A DNA stretch of 64,000 nt from Synanceia verrucosa. Taxonomy: Eukaryota > Chordata > Actinopteri > Perciformes > Synanceiidae. The stretch spans positions 14,611,447-14,675,446 of the forward strand of contig CM056553.1 in assembly GCA_029721515.1 (NCBI GenBank), read 5' to 3'. The notes below the pieces were generated by a model. That model did no database searches. It saw only the letters and a program-made list of their open reading frames with translations, and was not told where the DNA came from. Positions 24,731-35,898 of this stretch are shown here, piece by piece. Both the position numbers and the translations under genes were made by a program. Positions within the stretch are counted from its first letter, which is position 1. Every line of letters starts with the position of its first letter.

Positions 24731-27091
24731 CTCAGGAGAACTGTCACAATCTCCAAACGCCTCAGCAAAGTCTGATGGACTTTTTCTCAGAGTCTGGTCA
24801 GCAGGCAGTGTGTTGTCATTGTAAGACGTCACGAACTTAAAGTCACTGGTTCTAGATCCTGTTGTCAGGTAGGCGTCATAATTGTAAGCGCTGCGTAAAG
24901 TTCCTGTTCCATCAACATCTGCGTAATTAGGAGGGAGATAAGCGCTGGGGATGGCAACTGCTCCATCAAACAACAGTCTGGGCTTTCTCCTGCGACAAAA
25001 CCTCACACCGAGGATGATGATGATGAAGGTGAGAAAAAAGGTGGACACAGACACCAGCGCGATGATCAGATAAGAGGTCAGTTTGGAGGTCTTCTCGTCA
25101 TAAGAAATATCCTTCAGCTCTGGCACCTCAGCCAAGTTATCAGAGATCAGTAAATACATGGAGCAGGTGGCAGAGAGAGAGGGCTGTCCGTTATCTTTCA
25201 CTGCCACAATAAGGTTCTGTTTCATGCTGTCAGACTCAGAAATGTCCCGCTGCGTCCTGATCTCTCCGCTGTGGAGACCGATGGTGAAAAGACCCGGATC
25301 GGTGGATTTGACTATATGATAGGACAGCCAGGCGTTCTGTCCGGAGTCCGCGTCCACCGCTATCACTTTGGACACCAGAGAGCCTCCGTGTGCAGCTTTG
25401 GGGACCAGCTCGGTCATGAAGGAGTTGCCCTCCGGGGCGGGATACAGTATCTGAGGAGAGTTGTCATTCACATCCGATATGAAGACACTGACGGTCACGT
25501 TGTTGCTGAGCGGAGGAGAACCGTTGTCTCTGGCCATCACGTGGACTTTCAAACTCCTGAACTGTTCATAATCAAACGACCTCACAGCGTGGATCACCCC
25601 CGTGTCTCCGTTAACGGACAGATAGGAGGACACCGGGGCACCGTTCACCTCACCAGGTAACAGAGAATAAATCACTGTACCGTTTTGTCTCCAGTCGGGG
25701 TCTCGAGCTGTAACGGAACATAAAGTGGAGCCAGGTTTGTTATTTTCACTCACATATGCGCTGTAGGACTGTTCCTCAAACACAGGGGGGTTGTCGTTGA
25801 TGTCTGCTACAGATAAGTGAACAGTTTTAGAGGAGGACAGAGGTGGAGAGCCCTCGTCAGTGGCACTGATTGTAATGTTGTAATCAGACACTAGTTCACG
25901 GTCCAGTTGTCCTGTGGTCACCAGAGAATAATAGTTTTTAATAGAAGGAACCAACTTAAAAGGGACGTTTTGCTGAATGGAGCAGCGGACCTGTTGGTTA
26001 TTATTAGAATCTGCATCCTGCACGTTAATGATGCCCACCTCTGAACCAGGAGACACGTTCTCAGGTACTGGATTTGCCAGAGATTTCACATAGATCACTG
26101 GTATGTTGTCATTCACATCTGTGACATCAACTGTTACCTTTGTGTATGACGATAATCCTAATCCATCCTTTGCTTTAATGCGTAAATCATATGTTGCAAC
26201 AGTTTCAAAGTCAATCACACCATTGACTTTGATTTTTCCGATTTTACGGTCAATACTAAAAACTCTCTTGACATCATCAGTGACATGTCCAAATTCGTAA
26301 TTCACATCTCCATTGACTCCCTGGTCTGCATCAGTAGCACTCACTGTGACCACTACAGTATCTACAGGAGAGTTTTCAGGCAGACTGGCTTTATAAATGC
26401 TCTGGCTGAACACTGGGGCGTTATCATTGGCATCCAGCACAGTGACGTGTATGACTACAGTACCTGATCTCTGAGGAGAGCCTCCATCTAGAGCTGTGAG
26501 GAGCAAATTAATCTCTTGTTGTTTTTCTCGATCAAGCTCTTTTTCAAGAACAAGCTCTATTGTGTTTCCATCAACAGCCAAAATGAAATTATCATTCTTT
26601 TTAAGGCTGTACTGCTGAACTGAATTCTGTCCTACATCCGCATCGTGCGCCTCCTCCATCACAAAACGAGCTCCTCTGTATGCAGACTCTTGAATTTCAA
26701 TATTAATCAAATCCTCCTTAAATTGAGGGGAATTATCATTAACATCTTGAATGTGGAGACTGAAAGGATGCAGTTCCAGAGGATTCTCCAGAACAAGATC
26801 GCGCTTTATTACACACGACAGCTTTTCCCCACAAAGCTCCTCCCGGTCAATCCTGTCGGCAACAAATAAATCGGCAGTGCTGACGTTTATGTCACAGTAA
26901 CGTTTGCGATTTCCTGCAGCATCAACACGGGCATTCCGAGCAGACAGTTTAGTCGGGTCCAGATTAAGGTCCTTCGCTATATTTCCAATAACGGATCCGC
27001 GCTTCATTTCCTCCTGGAAAGAATAGCTCGGGTCTCCTTCCACTGAGTGCAATATCAAGAACAAAACTAAGAAGCTCAGCCCGAGCACCAT
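24731..27091 (-). CDS. Protocadherin variable exon V5 (gamma-type, mosaic)
   Basis: The exon encodes 787 residues: signal peptide about 1-19 (MVLGLSFLVLFLILHSVEG), EC1 20-124, EC2 125-228, EC3 229-333, EC4 334-438, EC5 439-549, EC6 550-672, membrane segment 673-699, tail 700-787. Start at ATG 27091; phase-0 donor GTAGGAAC after GAG at 24731. EC1 is its own type (LNLDPTKLSARNARVDAAG). EC2 and the first half of EC3 are nearly the same as in V1 (NSVQQYSLKKNDNFILAVDG). The homogenised block starts later than elsewhere: early EC4 still reads VQDADSNNNQQVRC. Private changes are RSLKVH, LSNNVT and EKTSKL. Confidence 0.94.
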
Positions 27092-27282
27092 CGTGTCAAC
27101 GCCTTTGTTACAGAATAAAATAGTCTTAAATTGAAAATCTGATCAGGATTTTACAGCTCAGTCAAAAGAAAATCCACAGATCGCCACAGTGAATCTGACT
27201 GCATCCAAGGAAGCACTCCAACTGCAAAATGGCCCTTTTATTGGTCTATACCAGAGGGTGGGGTGGACTTTTCTCACGTAGA

Positions 27283-27306
27283 CTGGCCAATAGCGACACC
27301 ATGAGT
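27283..27306 (-). promoter_or_regulatory. CSE-like promoter element of V5
   Basis: Gene-strand ACTCATGGTGTCGCT, spacer, GCCAG, ending 191 bp upstream of the ATG. The CGCT core is intact. Confidence 0.75.
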
Positions 27307-27309
27307 GCA

Positions 27310-28300
27310 ATGAAGAAATAACAGACTTGTACAAAATAATTACTACCGAGGAGAATTCGTAGTAAATTGTTATGATATGAATTGTGTCACCTTTATATGC
27401 CCCATCAGGCACAATAAAAGATTGATTGTGAGTCAATATGCATTGTTTTACTTTGATAATATGTCTGACACATTAAATTGAAACATAATAGCTTGTTTCC
27501 AAAGGAGTTTGACAGTAAAATATTTTTGACTGAGTATTAAAAGTCAATTCTTTAAAATACATAATATAAGGAAGCTGTAGTGAAGTATTTCTCTGACAGG
27601 TCAGTCATTTGGGAAACGTAAACTGTGCTAAAAGTCATGATTGAAATGTATCTTATCATTCCATCAAAATGCAAATCCAGAGACGGCTAAATACTGACAA
27701 ATCATATGTTGGAAAGCATGGAGAAACTATCAGCACCAAACAAAGAGGACATTATAAAAGGACCACTGCATGATATCAGCATGCTGATGTGAATATGGGT
27801 GGGTGGATGGATGGATGGATGGATGGAAAGTCAAACCTGCTGATATTCTTAAGTCTGAGTTGGTCCAAATTAAAGTCCCCAGTATCAGTCAAAGTGTTTT
27901 CGAAAAAAAGATGACGTTTTGAATGGAATATGAATCACATACTCATATACTAAAAGTAGAAAATATGAAGAGAAAGAAGATCAAAACATATTACAGGGAG
28001 CATCAAAATACATCCTGTTTGTTCATCCTGCATGTTGTCCGTGAGGTAGGATAAAAAAATACATAACAAAAAAAAAAAAAAATAAATAAAAATGAATGTT
28101 CCATTAGTCATGACCTCATATGTCACATCAAGTCTTGCCTCATGGGACTGAAAAAAAAAAATAATCAAACAGAACAACCAAAATCCTAAATGGTTTCGAA
28201 AAAAAAAAAAACATCATATGGAATGTAAAAAAAAAATGAAACAGTAAGTCAAAACTGTAATCACAGAATCGAAATGAGTGAAGAGACCCAAACATTTATC
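27310..28300. other. Interval upstream of V5, no gene seen
   Basis: AT-rich sequence with a short GGAT repeat (27798-27828) and several A-runs. A degenerate RE1-like stretch (ATCAGCACCAAACAAAGAGG, from about 27729) keeps the first half-site only. Confidence 0.5.
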
Positions 28301-28312
28301 AGCTGATCACTG

Positions 28313-28333
28313 TTCAGCACCAGGGACAGAGCA
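28313..28333 (+). promoter_or_regulatory. RE1/NRSE-like site beside the 28.5-kb remnant
   Basis: TTCAGCACCAGGGACAGAG, 166 bp downstream of the preserved donor of an exon remnant. The flanking AGCAACAAGCTGA-type sequence resembles that beside the V1 and V2 sites. Confidence 0.65.
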
Positions 28334-28498
28334 ACAAGCTGAAACAATTATATACTGTATATTCCACAAATTTAGACAAAAAGAGAGCACTCACATAAAT
28401 AAAATTGACTGTATGAATTGTTCTGTGTGAGAGTGGAAACATTAAATATTAAGCTTGTTTTACACATCTGGGACAGATGATAAGTAACATGTTCCTAC

Positions 28499-28628
28499 CT
28501 CAGGAGAACTATCACGGTCTCCAAATGCCTCAGCAAAGTCTGATGTACATTTCCTCAGAGTCTGGTCAGCAGGCAGTGTGTTGTCATTGTAAGATTTTAC
28601 AGATTTATGGCCATTTTTTCTTGAACCT
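28499..28628 (-). pseudogene. Remnant of a variable exon with intact splice donor
   Basis: The last ~35 codons of a variable exon are still readable on the minus strand (LRKCTSDFAEAF, then DSSPE) and are followed by a perfect donor GTAGGAAC (28491-28498). Similarity stops in the VTSYNDN part and changes to unrelated sequence. There is no upstream ectodomain, start or CSE, so this cannot encode a receptor. Confidence 0.88.
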
Positions 28629-28954
28629 TTACAGTGAAATTTAAAACTAACGATATAATAAACCCCTACTAATCAAAATAAGAATAAATTCAGAAAGTGG
28701 ATGCCATTTCTCAATGTGATGAAATGAAAATCATGACAGGTTACTCAATGCACACAAAATATCAACTATTTCAGATAATGTAACTTTTTACTGATTATAT
28801 TTGAACTTAAAGCAAAGTATAACAAAGATCAGACACTTAACAAAAAGACACAATGATGTCTCAAGAAAAAAAATGTTTGAAAAAACTGTAACCGAAAGCA
28901 TCCGAGAGAATAGACAACAGTTTAAGAAAATGCATCAAAAGACCAACAGTGAGG

Positions 28955-28975
28955 CTCAGCACCAATGACAGAGAC
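28955..28975 (+). promoter_or_regulatory. RE1/NRSE-like site downstream of V6
   Basis: CTCAGCACCAATGACAGAG, with changes in both halves. It is 913 bp from the V6 donor, farther than usual; an insertion of about 650 bp at 29160-29815 accounts for the extra distance. Confidence 0.5.
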
Positions 28976-29159
28976 ACAAAGAACAATATACTGCTAAACT
29001 CTGAGCCAACTTAAGAAACACCTGCAGAAACTAAAACCTTTTTAAAACTACTTTACGACATAAAATAGATAGCAATAAAAACCCTCTAATAATTAACTGC
29101 AGGTTGGAAATGACCACATGGAAAAACACTTATTCAAAATAAAATATTATTTATATTGT

Positions 29160-29815
29160 CTAAAGCCATGATTGAAAAAAAAAAAAAAACACAAAGCAAC
29201 CAGGAATGTAAACATAAACTCGAAAAAAAATCCTGAAGAAATTTTAATGCATACGTAGATGCCTGCATACATGACGCCGGATCCACACGACGCCGGGCCT
29301 ACATATGCATGCTGACCCTCTCCTGCACTGAAGCACGCACTTCGTGCTTGCCTGTCCCAGTTCATGTTGCAAACAAACACACCAATGAGCACACTAAGTG
29401 CGTACCTGTCCCAGATTGGTGTTGCAAACAAACACACCTTGTTTCCTGTGGTTCATATTGAACCCTATGGATTAGGAATGAGATGTCACTTAAGTTCATA
29501 TGCGAGTCAAGGCAGGCACTAATACTTAGGCAATATAGTGTATGTCATGCCTGGGTGCACCTTACGGTTCGGGCCGCATTACTTTCCGAAGTGTCTATAA
29601 TAATAACAATAAGGAAAAAATAAACCCTCGTCCTGAATACTAATATACGCGTTACCGGCCACCACACACTTATTTTATGATTTTGGAATGGATTTTTTTT
29701 TAATCATTTTTTCATCATTTGTGTACGTTTTGGACCTACTACAAGCATTCTTGGAGGACCTCGTCCAAAAGGAATAGTAATATGTGTCAGCCTTGCTCGA
29801 CGGCAGGCACATAAT
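29160..29815. other. Unidentified insertion in the V6 downstream flank
   Basis: The equivalent flanks of V4 and V7 lack this segment, and similarity resumes on both sides. It is richer in CpG than its surroundings. It contains an imperfect direct repeat (CCTGTCCCAG, then TGTTGCAAACAAACACACC, at about 29350-29380 and 29405-29436). No terminal repeats or coding region were recognised. Confidence 0.5.
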
Positions 29816-29887
29816 TAAAACTGCATGACGAAATCCAATGGATCATGATGGTGAAATGATCAAACAAAAAGTGACAATTGTTCCTAC

Positions 29888-32281
29888 CTCAGGAGAACTA
29901 TCACAATCTCCAAACGCCTCAGCAAAGTCTGATGGACTTTTCCTCAGAGTCTGGTCAGCAGGCAGTGTGTTGTCATTGTAAGACGTCACAAACTTAAAGT
30001 CACTGGTTCTAGATCCTGTTGTCAGGTAGGCGTCATAATTGTAAGCGCTGCGTAAAGTTTCTGATCCATCAACATCTGCGTAATTAGGAGGGAGATAAGC
30101 GCTGGGAATGGCAACTGCTCCATCAAACAACAGTCTGGGCTTTCTCCTGCGACAAAACCTCACACCCAGGATGATGATGATGAAGGTGAGAAAAAAGGTG
30201 GACACAGACACCAGCGCGATGATCAGATAAGAGGTCAGTTTGGAGTTCTTCTCATCATAAGAAATATCCTTCAGCTCTGGCACCTCAGCCAAGTTATCAG
30301 AGATCAGTAAATACATGGAGCAGCTGGTAGAGAGAGAGGGCTGTCCGTTATCTTTCACTGCCACAATAAGGTTCTGTTTCATGCTGTCAGACTCAGAAAT
30401 GTCCCGCTGCGTCCTGATCTCTCCGCTGTGGAGACCGATGGTGAAAAGTCCCGGATCGGTGGATTTGACTATATGATAGGACAGCCAGGCGTTCTGTCCG
30501 GAGTCCGCGTCCACCGCTATCACTTTGGACACCAGAGAGCCTCCGTGTGCAGCTTTGGGGACCAGCTCGGTCATGAAGGAGTTGCCCTCCGGGGCGGGGT
30601 ACAGTATCTGAGGAGAGTTGTCATTCACATCCGATATGAAGACACTGACGGTCACGTTGCTGCTGAGCGGAGGAGAACCGTTGTCTCTGGCCATCACGTG
30701 GACTTTAAAACTCCTGAACTGTTCATAATCAAACGACCTCACAGCGTGGATCACCCCCGTGTCTCCGTTAACGGACAGATAGGAGGACACGGGGGCACCG
30801 TTCACCTCGCCAGGTAACAGAGAATAAATCACTGTACCGTTTTGTCTCCAGTCGGGGTCTCGAGCAGTAACGGAACATAAAGTGGAGCCAGGTTTGTTAT
30901 TTTCACTCACATATGCGCTGTAGGACTGTTCCTCAAACACAGGTGGGTTATCGTTGATGTCTGCTACAGATAAGTGAACAGTTTTAGAGGAGGACAGAGG
31001 TGGAGAGCCCTCGTCAGTGGCACTGATTGTAATGTTGTAGTCAGACACTAGTTCACGGTCCAGTTGTCCTGTGGTCACCAGAGAATAATAGTTTTTAATG
31101 GAAGGAACCAACGTAAAAGGGACGTTTTGCTGAATGGAGCAGCGGACCTGTCTGTTATTCTCAGAGTCTCTGTCCTGCACGTTAATGATGCCCACCTCTG
31201 AACCAGGAGACACGTTCTCAGGTATGGGAATAGTGAGAGATTTTATATAAATAACTGGAGCGTTGTCATTCACATCTGTGATATCAATAAATACTTTTGC
31301 TTCTGAAGAGAGGCCATAACCATCTTTGGCCTCAACAAACACTTCATATTTGGGTCCTTCTTCATAATCTATGTCACCTGATACACTGATTTCTCCAGTT
31401 TTCTCATCTAGTGAGAACAGCTTGCGTGATTTATCAGACAGTCTGCTGAATTCATAAGTAACCTCTCCATTCACACCTTCGTCAGCATCTGATGCTCTTA
31501 CAGTGATAACACGGGTTCTCACGGGTGAGTTTTCCGGTAATGTGGCTGTATAAACTGACTCAGTAAAAACCGGGGCGTTATCATTAGCATCTAGCACAAT
31601 GACGTGTATGACTACAGTCCCGGATCTCTGAGGAGAGCCTCCATCTACAGCTGTGAGCAATAATTTCATTTCCTGCTGCTCCTCTCGGTCTAATTCTTTA
31701 TCTAAAACCAACTCACCATATTTACTACCAGCATTTGTCGTCTGAATATTGAACACAAAGTGGGGGTTTTGTTGCAAAATGTAGTTTTCAACGGAGTTTT
31801 TTCCTATATCAGCATCGTGGGCTGCATTAATACGATATCTTGCTCCTTTGGCAGCTGACTCTCTAATATCCAACTTGATAACATCCTTCGGGAAAATTGG
31901 TGAATTGTCGTTTATGTCCTGCACCTGCAGGGACAGCCGGTGTAACTCCAGTGGATTCTCTAACAGCAAGTCGAATTTAAGAAGACACGAAGGTTTTTCT
32001 CCACAGTGCTCCTCTCTGTCTATCCTTTCTGTAACGATTAAATCTCCGCTCCGAAGGTTAATCCCGCAATATTGTCTGTCGTTTCCTTCCATGTCAACAC
32101 GAGCTTTCCGAGCAGACAGTCTGCCGACCTCCAGTCCCAGATCCTGGGCGATATTTCCAATCACAGATCCGCGCTTGAGCTCCTCCTGTACAGAATAGCT
32201 CAGGTCTCCGTGTGCGCAGTGCACCGCAACAAAGAAAAAGACAAAGCCAGAGCTTTTGAGAATGCTCCGTTTAGTCATCAT
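29888..32281 (-). CDS. Protocadherin variable exon V6 (subfamily A)
   Basis: The exon encodes 798 residues: signal peptide about 1-25 (MMTKRSILKSSGFVFFF), EC1 26-130, EC2 131-239, EC3 240-344, EC4 345-449, EC5 450-560, EC6 561-683, membrane segment 684-710, tail 711-798. Start at ATG 32281; phase-0 donor GTAGGAAC after GAG at 29888. In the recognition repeats it differs from V3 by only a few residues, mainly at the EC2 start (KDVIKLDIRESAAKG, HDADIGKNS) and VFIDITDVND at the EC3 end. Private changes in the shared half are PFTLVPS (EC4), SLSTSCSM (EC6) and DGSETLRS (tail). The block with its upstream interval duplicates that of V3. Confidence 0.94.
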
Positions 32282-32459
32282 CCTCAGACAATACTACACA
32301 AGTTAAAACGCGTTGATTTCCAGCATTAAAACCGTAATTCGATCAATGTTTCTGCCTTCCAAGCATTCGTCGTCTTTGCTGAAGACTGAACAGAACACAA
32401 GGGTGGTCGATGCAAATAATGGGTGGTGTGCAAAGCAGGATGAGCATTTGACTCCTTAG

Positions 32460-32483
32460 CTGGTCTAGAGTGACCCCGTGAGT
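32460..32483 (-). promoter_or_regulatory. CSE-like promoter element of V6, core variant
   Basis: Gene-strand ACTCACGGGGTCACT, spacer, ACCAG, ending 178 bp upstream of the ATG. It differs from the V3 and V4 elements by one base in the central GGTGTC (now GGGGTC). Confidence 0.68.
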
Positions 32484-32579
32484 ACAAATGAAACATAGCA
32501 GTTTATTTTGAAAATCCGCTATCAGGTAGTTTGATTGTAAATTTAAAAATAAAATGCATCGATGATACATCAAACAGTG

Positions 32580-33490
32580 CCATAAGGAAGAATGATGTGG
32601 AAGTTTTTAAGTAAATCATTCCGCTTCCAGCATTTCATAGTGATAGTGGTAAAGTAATATTCCCTTAAAGTTTGTTAAATAATGACTGATCATAAACTGG
32701 TTGTGTATGGTTCTACGTACAATACTGTACATGACAGTTGTCAGCTCATTAAATTAAACAAAATGTACAGTCAGTGACCCTGTTCCTGTAGAGTTTATTC
32801 TGAAGGCATGACATACTCAAAGGTATCCATATCCTGTTCTGTCTGCCTGCCAGACTTTCAAAGATTCTGCACTCAGGCATCATTTATTTTTAATAAATAG
32901 CTGTTCATCGAACAGACTCAACTGGCCGAAGTTACGTAGCAGCAGCACCTATTATAATGTGGGTAAGAGTTGTTTTAAAATTGCATATTATAGTCCCGCA
33001 TCTCAGCCAAGAACAACAACATTTTTTTAATTATTATTTTGTGTCCAAAGTTGTTTGAAGTGATGCAATGCTCTGACATAGACACTACAGAATGAAGGTA
33101 ATATTAACTTCTCAAAGGAAATGCACCAAGCCAGCACTTCTACTTTATTATTATTTTCTTGATAATAAAACTATACAACTAGGTTCACTAACAAAAGCAA
33201 TTATTGAATGGAAAAATACTAATATAGGAACTTAAAATTACAAAAATTCAGATGAGACTGGGAAGTCGCTAAAAACATAACAATTTGACTGGAAAGTAAC
33301 TTGTTCCAGTTTACATGATATGGATTCACATCCAATTTTCTCGATAAAAAAGTAGTGAGGAGGTCCACGACTAATTGGAAAGTGGAGCATGGTACGCATC
33401 ACTAAAAACAACATCTAAAATATGTTAAATATTGCTATTTTGAAGTGGAAAAACTAAGACAGATTTCTGTAAAGAATGGACAGGGTGAAA
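32580..33490. other. Interval upstream of V6, no gene seen
   Basis: AT-rich sequence closely matching 17160-18070; nothing else was recognised. Confidence 0.5.
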
Positions 33491-33496
33491 ACAAGT

Positions 33497-33517
33497 TTCA
33501 GCACCAAGGACAGAGGC
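33497..33517 (+). promoter_or_regulatory. RE1/NRSE-like site (belongs to the 34.1-kb remnant)
   Basis: TTCAGCACCAAGGACAGAGG, the duplicate of the site at 18072. Confidence 0.65.
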
Positions 33518-34125
33518 AAAAGGAACTGGATGCAGCTGGACTCAAGACATACACAAACACACCAGGGCCGATTAAACACAGAAAAATAAAGCAACAATCA
33601 AACTCAACAAGGTAACAAGCTAAAAACTGATGACAAAAGTGATGCACACTGCATTTATAGAACGAGGCAAAAAGCTCTGGGAGAGGGGGTCCAAACAGTT
33701 CAGAGCCAAGTACTGGACAAAAGGGGAGGGGAAAAGAAATAGAAGAAAAGAAGAGCAGTCATACCTGTTTCTTCAAAGAAAACATTAAGTAAATTCAGGT
33801 ATATAGGGCGTAACATCTCTGTATCTGTAATATAGCTCAGTGACATTAGATAGATATATTGAAAAAAAAGCCAGAGAATGGAGTTAAAGCACTGGAAAAC
33901 ATTTTCCTCCATAAAGAGTTATCTGTAAGCTATCTCTAAGTCTGAGCTGAAAGCAGAGCAATTTCAAAATTATGTGACCAATAGTTATGGCCAAGGAACA
34001 AGCATACATTTAGAGAACAACAAGTAATCCCAATCATTGCATGTCTTAAAAACAAAACAAAAAAACATGTTTTATGGCGTCTAAATATATCTGGATTTAT
34101 GACAAAAATTAAGGCAAACGAAGAA

Positions 34126-34185
34126 GCACTGCAGTGTGTTGTCACTGTAAAATGTCAGAACTTCAAGTCAATGTTTCTAGAACCT
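34126..34185 (-). pseudogene. Short remnant of a variable-exon tail (duplicate)
   Basis: Duplicate of the remnant at 18721-18780, matching the tail region of the V exons with many changes and no donor. Confidence 0.75.
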
Positions 34186-34235
34186 TTACAGTGAAATTTA
34201 AAACTTAAGGAGATAACAATAATTCCTACTGAACA

Positions 34236-35252
34236 GAATTTTCTTCAGTTAAACGAAGACAAAACTGAGACAATTTATTTTTAGAGCCAAGGAGGAGCAA
34301 CTACGAGTCAGCGCGAAGCTACAACCAGCAATGTTAAAAAACACAATCCAAGCCAGAAATGTTGGTGTGGTCATGGACTCAGACCTAGATTTCAACAGCC
34401 ACATTAAATAATTATAAAGTCAGCCTACTATCAGCTTAAGAATATAACAAGGATTAGGGGACTTATGTCTCAGCAGGACTTGGTGAAACTTGTCCATGCA
34501 TTTATCTTCAGTAGACTGGACTACTGTAACAGTGTATATGCTGGTCTCCCTAAAAAATTTAATTAGATGGCAGCAGCTGATCCAGGGCAGTGCTGCTGAG
34601 TCCTCTCTAAGATCAAGACAGTGGATCACATCACTCCAGTTCTGAAGTCTTTACACTGGCTCCTTGTCAGGCAAAGACTTAATATAAAATACTACTGTTT
34701 TTTTTTTTTTTTTAATAAAGCACTAAGTGGTTTGGTCTGATCATCTGCTACAGTGTGAACCATCCAGACTTCTCTGGTCATCTGGTTCAGGACTGCTTAC
34801 TGTCCCCAGAGTCAAAACTAAACATGGAGAAGCGGCGTTTATTTTTTATGCTCCTTATATCTCAAAAAATCTTCCAGAAAACTGCAGGTCAACTGCAACT
34901 TTTGCTTCACTTAAAACAAGGTTGAAGACCTTTCTATTTGCCGCTGTATTTTATTAATTTCTCACACTGCACTGTAACTTTTTTTTCTTGGATTTTAAAC
35001 CTGTCTTATTCTATTTAGCTTGTTAGCAACTGATTACGTCACTGATGCAGAATGAGAACCACAGTTTGCTGTCTAACCGATAAATGATAAAAAATAATGA
35101 CCTATAATCCACTAATGTGTTTTTATATTTCAGGTAATAATGCTTCTCATGTTTTATGTTTTGATGATTCTAATGCTTAATGTTTTATGTAAAGCATTTT
35201 GAATTGCCCTGTTGCTGAAATATGCTATATAAATAAAACAGCCTTGCCTTTC
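34236..35252 (+). mobile_element. L2-like non-LTR retrotransposon 3' fragment, copy 2
   Basis: Same insertion as copy 1: same GAACA target site (34231-34235 and 35253-35257), same 5' end, same 3' tail. The reverse-transcriptase remnant is broken by different small changes. A segment of about 37 bp (35076-35112) is inverted relative to copies 1 and 3. Confidence 0.8.
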
Positions 35253-35559
35253 TGAACAAAATGAGTTTAAAATAAGTAAATGCAAATCGTTTCCTAATGT
35301 GATGAACTTTAAACCATGACAGGTTACTCACTGACCACAAAATATACCAACTCTTTCAAGTGATTTAACATTTGACTTATTATTTTTACTTATAACCAAA
35401 GTATAACCATGTACAGCCAAAATACAATCACAAAAGGCTACACTGATGTCTCAAAAAATAAATGTATGAGACAAACCAGAACCAAAAGCAATTGAAGTGT
35501 AAGAAAATAGACAACGGTTAAGGTGCTCCTGAAAATGCACCACAAGACCAAGAGCGAGA

Positions 35560-35580
35560 CTCAGCACCAAGGACAGAGAC
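35560..35580 (+). promoter_or_regulatory. RE1/NRSE-like site downstream of V7
   Basis: CTCAGCACCAAGGACAGAG, 319 bp downstream of the V7 donor; same variant as beside V4. Confidence 0.6.
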
Positions 35581-35898
35581 ACAAAGAACAAGATACTGCT
35601 AAACTGTGAGTCAACTCAAGAAACACCTGCAGAAACTCAAACCTTTTTAACCCAGTTTAAGACGTAAGACAAGCCACATACACCGAGAGAATTAGTCTTA
35701 TTTGAATAACTGATGCATCATTAAACTCATGGTGTGCATTTAGACACAAGTCAAACATAGGTCCATTTTACATTTTCTAAAAATATTCGGTATGAAAGCA
35801 CCCCAATCAGGAAGATAAATACAAATTATAACTGTATGACGGATTCCAATAGATCATGAAGGTGTACTGATCAAACAAAAAGTGACAGCAGTTCCTAC

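Larger units (their letters stand above)
29888..35888. repeat. Duplicated block, copy 2 (V6 exon plus upstream interval)
   Basis: Collinear with 14463-20490, including the L2-like insertion at the same target site. It differs by small indels, by a microinversion near 35.1 kb, and by the exon beyond it: V7 here, V4 there. Confidence 0.85.
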
